Shown here: piece after piece, positions 57,606 through 64,000 of the stretch | Layout of the letters: the number at the start of each line of letters is the position of its first letter | How positions within the stretch are numbered: position 1 is the stretch's first letter | From: Alloascoidea africana | Lineage: Eukaryota; Ascomycota; Alloascoideomycetes; Alloascoideales; Alloascoideaceae | NCBI GenBank assembly: GCA_030581615.1 | Contig: JAKTTT010000019.1 | Location: 124,001 to 188,000 of the forward strand | Reading direction: 5' to 3' | Length of the DNA stretch: 64,000 nucleotides | Notes under the pieces: model-generated | Seen by the model: the letters and a program-made list of their open reading frames with translations, nothing else | What the model was told of the DNA's origin: nothing | The model's database searches: none | Program-made: the position numbers and the translations under genes

Positions 57606-58435
57606 TTCCATTCCCACATTTTCTATCGTTTGATTTAAATGTTTTTTTATTGGGTTTCAGATTGTAGTTCATTGATTGGTAACCCTTTTTGTAAAGGCGT
57701 GTGATCAATGGTTCTTGAAACTGGACCCTCTCCTCTTTTGCTTTATTTTGCCATCATCTCTACCTTTTTATTTAATGCTCTTTTACAAATTCGAAATACC
57801 CAATGCAATCAAAAGCAACAACAATGACCTACATTTTACATTTACTTGAGTTTAATTGTTTTTCTCGGTATTCACAATTCTTAATTACTCCTATAATTTT
57901 CAACTTTCTTCGATGCCCTTCTTATTTCTCAAAATTCATTAATTGACAGTTATTCTTTTGCCTTGAAATTATCTCTCTTAATTTTTATGAGAACACAATA
58001 AAACCTACTATGATGACTTCTATTTTCAGAAAACTGCTTCAATGTTCCAAATGATGAACATGTAATGAGTTAGTTGACCTTTCATTTTTAATAGTGCTTT
58101 TTGTTTTAATTCAGTAAATTTTTAGAGTTATTTTTAGTGAATGCCATAACTACTAGTGATACACTTGGAGGTCCTTTAGACATAATTCCTCTCTTGCTAG
58201 GTACCCTTTAATAAATAAAAAGATTATCACATGTATAAAGGGTCTTGTATGGGTCCGGAAGGTAAAAAGTTATTTAGCACTCACCAAAGTAAGAAAGACA
58301 ACAATAGGACTCGTATTTAATTAAATGGCATCCATCAGTATTGTAGTCAAAGATATTTAAGAACCATCTAGATCCAACCTTTCTACAACAAAAAAGGTTT
58401 GTGTTTGAATAAACACTTTATGTTCAAACATCAAA
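57606..58435. other. AT-rich intergenic region
   Basis: About 830 bp of T-rich DNA after the cyclin and before the P1 promoter motifs. No gene or clear repeat was seen. Confidence 0.5.
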
Positions 58436-58478
58436 TTAGGGTTTGTATCATGTGGTTGTAACGTGACCAATATTAGGG
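58436..58478. promoter_or_regulatory. Tbf1-type sites and E-box of the P1 gene
   Basis: TTAGGGTT at 58436-58443, CATGTG at 58449-58454, AACGTGAC at 58460-58467 (one base from the Cbf1 core) and TTAGGG at 58473-58478. The block ends 98 bp before the P1 start codon. Confidence 0.65.
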
Positions 58479-58575
58479 TAACCAACTTTCCTAATACGGA
58501 AAACAGTAATTTAAACACCACTCTACAATCTCTCACAAACTCATCATCACTAATATCACTACAAGCAACAACACA

Positions 58576-59128
58576 ATGTCTTCCGAAGCTGCTATCTCAT
58601 ATGCCTCTCTCATCCTAGCGGATGCTGACATCGAAATCACATCAGAAAAGCTTTTGGCTTTGACAAAGGCCGCTGGCGCTAATGTTGACTCAGTAAGTAC
58701 ATTTTTCAGTTGTGCATTATTGAGGAAGAAAATCGACAATTACTGGAGCAATATCAAATGCTACACACGACTTGAGTAAAGCAAATACCTTTGAATCTTT
58801 GAAAAGAGTTCAAATAAACTGAAATTTTGCGAATCAAATCTCGATCCAGCTTAATATTTGAAGTTTGCCCACTATTTGAGATCCCAATAGATGTGGAAGG
58901 TTGTTCTAACATGCGTACTTGTAGGTTTGGGCCGACGTTTTCGCTGCTGCTCTCCAAGGCAAAGATTTGAAGGACATACTGTTCAGCTTTGCTGCTTCTG
59001 GTCCTTCTGCCGGAGGTGCCCCTGCTGCTGCTGCTGGCGGTGACGCTGCTGAAGCAGCTGCCGAAGAAGAGGAGGAAGAGGAACAGGAAGAGTCTGATGA
59101 CGACATGGGATTCGGTTTGTTCGATTAA
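58576..59128 (+). CDS. RPP1: 60S acidic ribosomal protein P1, two exons
   Basis: 106-aa acidic stalk protein P1 of the large subunit, which recruits elongation factors. The exons are 58576..58692 and 58925..59128. The 232-nt intron starts GTAAGT, has TTCTAACATG and ends TTGTAG, joining NVDS to [10 protein letters not shown]. The N-terminal helical domain (1 to about 60), the Ala/Gly hinge (about 62-80), the Glu-rich block and the universal tail [12 protein letters not shown] are all present. P1 rather than P2 is supported by the [11 protein letters not shown] and [10 protein letters not shown] segments. CTG at a conserved Leu (KDIL) argues for the standard nuclear code. Confidence 0.96.
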
Positions 59129-59953
59129 GAAGTTTTTAAACGATAGAACTCATATTTTGAATAAATCAATGTATCATGAAACTGAAGCAAGACTGTAATC
59201 AGGTATTAACTTTGTCCACTTTGAGCGATAGATGCTTCATAATTGAAAGTATATTAAGTACTTTGGAACATTTTATGAGCCGTTAGCGGGCTATCCATAA
59301 AACAAGACAATCCCTTTTTGATTAATTTTTGAAGATAGCATCAATCCTAGGCACTGAATCAAGTTTGTACCGTTAATAGTGCTTGTAGTTCCTCACTATC
59401 CAAACCATTGTGCATGCCGGGAAGGTAAAATAACAACAGACAACGTTTGCTTTTTGTATTTTAAGAGTAGCAAATTTCTTTAACTGAGCCAGAAGTATTG
59501 ATATTCCTGTGGAACAGTATAGTTTCTCAGGCTTGTATTACAGATTGATCTCATGCCAACTAATGGCATCAACCATAAGATGGCTAACATTTTACAAGTC
59601 GTTTGCCTCTTGTAGATTTACCAGTAAACAGGCGAGTTCATAGGCTTTCTAAATATTCAGCTTGCAAGAAGTAGGGCTTTAAAGCCATCAACAACAGAAT
59701 ATTCATTAAAACAGTCTCAAATTGAAATCAATTAGGGAATTTTATTGGCATTAATACTCAGATTAAATTATAACTAGTAGATTTATTACGAAAAATCAGT
59801 AGAGGATAATCTGAGAAGTATTCTTTTATTGAAATCGAAACTCTTAATAGGTAAACTGGAAAAAACTTGCTGAAAGCTATTCTGTATGTACTCCGAAGTC
59901 AAGAATTGAAAGGGTTAGAAGCCTAAGAGATTCTTCGGAAATTGCAAAAAATA
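59129..59953. other. Intergenic, nothing recognised
   Basis: 825 bp between P1 and the tRNA gene. It is AT-rich, with no open frame or repeat of note. Confidence 0.5.
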
Positions 59954-60047
59954 AGCCCTACGGGGGGCTCGAACCCCCAACCTTGTGATGACTTCTATCT
60001 CGAAGAGAATTAAGAGTCACACGCTCTACCGATTGAGCTAGCAAGGC
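59954..60047 (-). tRNA. tRNA-Lys(CTT) with 21-nt intron
   Basis: The cloverleaf reads on the minus strand: acceptor GCCTTGC pairs with GTAGGGC (two G-U pairs), D arm GCTC...GAGC, anticodon stem TGTGA/TCACA, loop CTCTTAA with anticodon CTT, variable loop AGGTT, and T arm GGGGG-TTCGAGC-CCCCC. A 21-nt intron follows base 37, the canonical position. The B box GGTTCGAGCCC is intact. A T run (TTTTTT) just past the 3' end is the Pol III terminator. The discriminator base reads T, unusual for tRNA-Lys. Confidence 0.93.
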
Positions 60048-60388
60048 TGTTTTTTTCAGAAAAGTTTTTGGTGTTTAATATATTATTTACTGAAACATAA
60101 TACTATTACACCGATTACCTATCCCCAAAGAGCAACTACGGACACTACACAAATCTAGAAAATGTGGCGGTAAACATTTGGATTGAAGAAATGCAAGTTA
60201 AATAATACGTGTAGTGCATGAATCAATCTTAGTTGCTGGGTCCAATCTGTATCTACCTCTTTATTTCAAACTTTTTGTGTCGCCGTCCTCTCACTCTATG
60301 CCCTAATTCGGTTCTTGTTGTTTGGACTCGGGTGATATCCACTCCGTGAAAACCCGGTCTATAGCAATTCAGCAGCTATGTGTGTGAA

Positions 60389-60795
60389 TCACTGACCCCT
60401 AACTTCCTCCGGACCTAACACAAAGAACTCCAAGTTTTGTACCTCACAGTTATTACAGCCTAAAATAAACGCAGCTTGTTTTTCTAGCTTAAATAGATTT
60501 TCATCTTCTTCGTGAAAATCCGCTTGTTTCTGAGAGCTCTTTGACTTTGATCCGTTGAATTGAATTGTACAGTCACGATAGAATATTATCCTAAAACACA
60601 ATACTAGTAAGGCAATTTTATGGGCTTGACAAATCAAAAAGTCCTTTTTACTGCTATTTACAGAAAAATATGATTCTGACTCCAGTATTTCAGCTTTTCA
60701 TTAATTCTAATATTTGATTTGGCTCTAAAGTTTATAGAACTCCAAATTGTCGTGACGTCGCTCCTGTTCCAAATGATGGGTCCTTCTTTTGTCAT
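60389..60795 (-). CDS. Unknown 111-aa protein, two exons
   Basis: Not recognised. Exon 1 is 60662..60795 (ATG at 60795, MTKEGPIIWNRSDVTT) and exon 2 is 60389..60590. The 71-nt intron starts GTAAAT and ends TTTTAG; its branch site is only TACTAG, weaker than elsewhere here. The spliced frame is continuous for 112 codons. The product has alternating strand-like segments (SNIRINEKLKYW, IIFYRDCTIQFNG, AAFILGCNNCEVQNLEFFVL) around a charged Lys/Glu linker. It could be a small beta-barrel (OB-like) protein, but that is speculation. TATATAAAG lies about 160 bp upstream on the same strand (60951-60959). The composition and clean exon junction argue for a real gene; lack of homology keeps confidence moderate. 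Confidence 0.55.
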
Positions 60796-60959
60796 GAATC
60801 ACGACCAACACAAGAATCATTACCAAGAAAAATATCTAATAAAATGGAAAGGATATAGAAAATTTAACGATATTGGCGTGGAGCTAATATAGTTATCAAA
60901 GTATAGAGATCCTTATTGAACTACTCTTCTAAATAAGGGGATATGGATGTCTTTATATA

Positions 60960-61960
60960 CTGGTGCTAAGCCGATCTTGGAGAGGACTTAGCTGAGACGG
61001 GCATATCCCGCTACACGAGACAGAAAAGACTAAAATTTATATCTAAAGCAAAAAAGATATCCTTGAGTCAATTGACCTGATCTGTTTACTTCTGTATTTG
61101 CGTAGTCAGTTGGCTAGACATTGTATACAAAATTGATATATATTATTGCTAGAGTTAATAAAACTATTATCTTTACTCTATTCTACTTTTTTATTGTCCC
61201 ATACAGTATATCAATATTCCTTAAGGAAATGAATACGTCAGGAGAAAGAAAAATATCGGAGAAACTTCCATCATCACAACCAGAACTCGGAGATTTCGTA
61301 TGAATTGCTATAACCATCAAGGAGGATATCTTGGCGGTTAGGAAGTCAATGAGTTCTGTACACGACAGACTTGACGCGATGAAACATAGACAGGAAGTGA
61401 TAGAAGCAGACATCTCTTACCTAAACAACAAATAGATTGGCAGATCCGCTCGCCCAATCCAGTAGGAACCATGAATTGTTGGGCCAAAAGGATAGTGAGA
61501 AGAAGCAAATTGTAGATGCTTCACGAGAAGGGGGAGAGCGACAGCACAACGCTTGTGTCCTTTCATATTGTCCTTTTGTATACAGATTTGTTGTTCTCAC
61601 TGGACTGAGCTAGTAGCGGATCTGGCTCGCTGTTGTTATAAAGATGCCACATATCAGCGTCCATAACTCTTTGTCTCTCCTCCATAGCATTCGGCTTGTT
61701 GTAGCAGATCCTATCGATTTCCTGGCTGCGGAAATTTCCTTGATGCCCATGACGATTACAAGATCTTTGAAAGGTGATTGATCTTAGGAAAACTGATCTT
61801 GGCATCCTGGTTCTGTAGTTTGATTCGTGTCCTCCCTGATAGCTTTAAATGTGGATTGATAAAGGAGGAGAAATGAATAGAAACATAATGTAACACTTCG
61901 GTGAAAAGATATCTAAGTTTGTATGCATTCTTAGACTGACTACACAAAATCAAACAGACG
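60960..61960. mobile_element. Possible retroelement fossil, fragmentary
   Basis: The stretch at about 61130-61430 (+) has remnants of a gag-like or coiled-coil frame (DILAVRKSMSSVHDRLDAMK, preceded by a Ser/Glu/Lys-rich part), after an AT-rich block with LTR-like character (about 60960-61200). The minus strand at about 61563-61950 shows other protein-like pieces (LKLSGRTRIKLQNQD, SFPKINHLSKIL). All are broken by several lesions and look old. Family, ends and target duplication could not be defined, so the element call is tentative. A decayed host gene is the alternative. Confidence 0.3.
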
Positions 61961-62434
61961 AAGTCAACAGAATCAGAAAAAAAAATCTTCCTGCTTTAGT
62001 TATAAATGTGCTGGTCTTCTTCTATATGTTCGCCATTGATTCTTTTTATTTGATAATGCCCCAGGTAATGGTTATTATGTTGATTATGAATCATGAAATG
62101 AATCCCTTCAAAGAAGTTATCAGCTATTCATTTGGCTTGGCACTTTTGGGTCACCCAAATCTCCGATTTTATTCTCTTTTAATATAGTCACCCTGGAGTA
62201 ACATCAAGTAAGATATGTTTACTGAAACGGAGAAATTCTGTAAACTTACAGGTGTCCGTAGTTCCATTGAAATACAATTGAGACCCTCAACTTTTTGGTC
62301 TGTTCATATTTGACCAACCACCACTTTTCCAAGTAGAGTTACACCCATACACCTTTCTTCATCACCTATTTTCCCGAGAGACGATTTGGGAATTGGACGA
62401 GAGAAGATCTCTCTTTTGTTCAAATTGAGAAATC
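61961..62434. promoter_or_regulatory. Upstream region of the m-AAA protease gene
   Basis: 474 bp of AT-rich DNA before the start codon, expected to hold the promoter. No clear TATA element or factor site was recognised. Confidence 0.4.
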
Positions 62435-64000
62435 ATGTTCAATTTCATGGCAAGCCAGAGAAATGGCATACCCCGGCTGATAAGCCGCAATGTTCCAAGG
62501 CCAATGTGGATAAGTACAGGAAGCTTAATGAAGTTGAGTAGTCCAAAGCAGCGCTTAAATCCAACAGAAGCAAGATGTTCTCCTCAAGGAGCTTTTACAA
62601 GCATCCGGACACTGAGCACCACACGGGTCGTCTCATTTCAAACCGGAATCAAGAACTATAGACATGTGGATAAAGGCTTTAAGCAAGGAAGAAGGAAGAG
62701 TGGCGGTAATAAACGACCCGAGAAGAGCGGTTTAAATGAAGAAGAAACACTAAAGGAAATCGATTCGCTCCCTCAACTATCTACGTTGAACGACAAACAG
62801 CTCAAGGATAGCTTTCTCAAGTATACCATTCAAGCATTAGAGATGTCAACAGTTGAAGAGGATCACAAATTTGCAAAAGTTGTTCGGGAATTAATTGTGA
62901 AAAATCCTGACGATTTTGCCTCCATTGAGAACGATATTCGAGAATACTATAAAAGTCGTGGAGGTCAGGATATTCCTCTTGGTATTTCTTCTGATAAATT
63001 TGGAATTGTAATCCATTATAAAGGTGTTTACGTTGTCCCGAATTTTACTTCTGCGATGCATTCGGCTGTATATGTTGAGAAAGTTAATGCTACACTACGG
63101 GGTCTTATATTCGAAGGATTGGACCGAGGCGCTGTTAAGCCATTATCTTATGACATGCATAACAAAAATAAAAGCAATGAAGAGCAACAGGGAGATAAAG
63201 AAGAAGACTCATCATCCAAATCCAAGGATAATTCAAAATCCTCAAAGAATGAGCCTAAGGTGGCAACTGTAAAGTTTGAGCCTTGGACATTTTACTTTGG
63301 ACTAGCAACATACTTTTACATTTCTTATTTGTTGTCTGGTGACAGTGCAAGGGAAGTTTCTTGGCAAGAATTCAGAACCTCGATGTTGGATAAGGGAATT
63401 GTAGAAAAGATTACTATCGTCAACAAGAGCATTGCTCGTGTTACATTGACTGATGGCAGTCAACAGCAAGGAGGCATTCCATTTTTCACTATTGGATCTG
63501 TGGAATCATTTGAGAGAAAATTGAAAGAAGCTCAAGATGAGAATGGTACCCCTTCGAGTTTCAGAGTTCCAGTTAGCTATGAACAAGAAGGAAGTATCAT
63601 TAGGATTGTATACCAGCTCTTACCAACAATCCTGCTTATTGGTGGTCTTTTGTATATCACAAGGCAATCTGTTGGAGGTGCAGGAGGGAATAGCATATTC
63701 AACGTTGGCAAAAGTCAAGCTAAAAAGTTCAATCAAGAAACTGATGTCAGCGTTGCCTTTAAGGATGTAGCAGGAATGCAAGAAGCAAAGGAAGAAGTCA
63801 TGGAATTTGTCAGTTTTTTGAAGAATCCTTCAAAGTATGAAAAGTTGGGTGCTAAGATCCCACGCGGCGCGATTCTTTCGGGTCCCCCAGGAACAGGAAA
63901 GACGCTTTTGGCCAAGGCTACAGCCGGTGAAGCCGGTGTGCCTTTCTACTCAGTTTCAGGATCGGAGTTTGTCGAAATGTTTGTTGGTGTAGGTGCAAGC
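62435..64000 (+). CDS. m-AAA protease subunit (Yta12/Afg3 family), 3' end missing
   Basis: The open frame of 522 codons runs off the right edge, so only the N-terminal part is present. It belongs to a mitochondrial inner-membrane, ATP-dependent zinc protease (FtsH/m-AAA) that degrades misfolded membrane proteins and matures some proteins. The first 70 residues are basic and Ser/Thr-rich, a targeting sequence. A Lys/Glu-rich region follows. Two membrane segments (about 288-300 and 395-405) flank the intermembrane-space domain ([12 protein letters not shown]). The AAA module begins at [20 protein letters not shown] with Walker A GPPGTGKT at 483-490, then [14 protein letters not shown]. The HExxH protease centre would lie beyond the window. 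Wording of the AAA segments is mixed between Yta12 and Afg3, with the long N-terminus favouring Yta12. Confidence 0.93.
   Translation, partial: MFNFMASQRNGIPRLISRNVPRPMWISTGSLMKLSSPKQRLNPTEARCSPQGAFTSIRTLSTTRVVSFQTGIKNYRHVDKGFKQGRRKSGGNKRPEKSGLNEEETLKEIDSLPQLSTLNDKQLKDSFLKYTIQALEMSTVEEDHKFAKVVRELIVKNPDDFASIENDIREYYKSRGGQDIPLGISSDKFGIVIHYKGVYVVPNFTSAMHSAVYVEKVNATLRGLIFEGLDRGAVKPLSYDMHNKNKSNEEQQGDKEEDSSSKSKDNSKSSKNEPKVATVKFEPWTFYFGLATYFYISYLLSGDSAREVSWQEFRTSMLDKGIVEKITIVNKSIARVTLTDGSQQQGGIPFFTIGSVESFERKLKEAQDENGTPSSFRVPVSYEQEGSIIRIVYQLLPTILLIGGLLYITRQSVGGAGGNSIFNVGKSQAKKFNQETDVSVAFKDVAGMQEAKEEVMEFVSFLKNPSKYEKLGAKIPRGAILSGPPGTGKTLLAKATAGEAGVPFYSVSGSEFVEMFVGVGAS

Noticed and set aside
58576-59128. 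CTG-Ser codon reassignment
   Set aside because: CTG falls at conserved leucine positions in P1, eS7 and both malic enzymes, which supports the standard code.

Overview
The window reads as nuclear DNA of an ascomycete budding yeast (Saccharomycotina). Genes are AT-rich and mostly single-exon, but ten have short introns, most with GTAAGT/GTATGT-like donors and a CTAAC/CTAAT branch site close to the acceptor. CTG sits at conserved leucine positions (for example in the P1 and malic enzyme genes), so the CTG-Ser clade is unlikely. A delta-12-type desaturase, Tbf1/Cbf1-type ribosomal-protein promoters and the intron load point away from Saccharomyces itself, towards an earlier-branching lineage (Dipodascaceae or Trichomonascaceae would fit; this is inference).

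Layout. 0-14.5 kb: Zn2Cys6 regulator (-), a small Gly/Ser/Tyr-rich protein, RPS7, a C2H2 protein (-), BIM1, an orphan candidate gene, a thioesterase-like gene and a fatty-acid desaturase (-). 14.5-19.5 kb is a 5-kb gene-poor interval. 19.5-35.4 kb: MTW1, SWT1 (-), RPL34 (-), the 7.6-kb BPH1 gene (-) and, from a 109-bp divergent promoter, UBP12. 35.4-52.4 kb: a tiny three-exon CYSTM gene (-), malic enzyme 1 (-), a FIST-like mitochondrial protein (-), ubiquitin-RPL40 (-), a second malic enzyme and SOD1. 52.7-64 kb: CTP synthase (-), a B-type cyclin, ribosomal P1, an intron-containing tRNA-Lys (-), a two-exon 111-aa gene (-), possible retroelement debris, and an m-AAA protease gene cut by the right edge.

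There is no operon logic. The shared theme is growth and translation: four ribosomal-protein genes and CTP synthase all carry a CACGTG or CATGTG box beside a TTAGGG/CCCTAA motif. Mitochondrial metabolism is represented by the malic enzymes and the m-AAA subunit. Several genes depend on very short 5' exons (6, 9 and 13 nt) that simple ORF finding misses. No undescribed multi-gene system was found; the best leads are the hidden CYSTM gene, the ribosomal-protein-like CTP synthase promoter, the 111-aa orphan and the malic enzyme pair.
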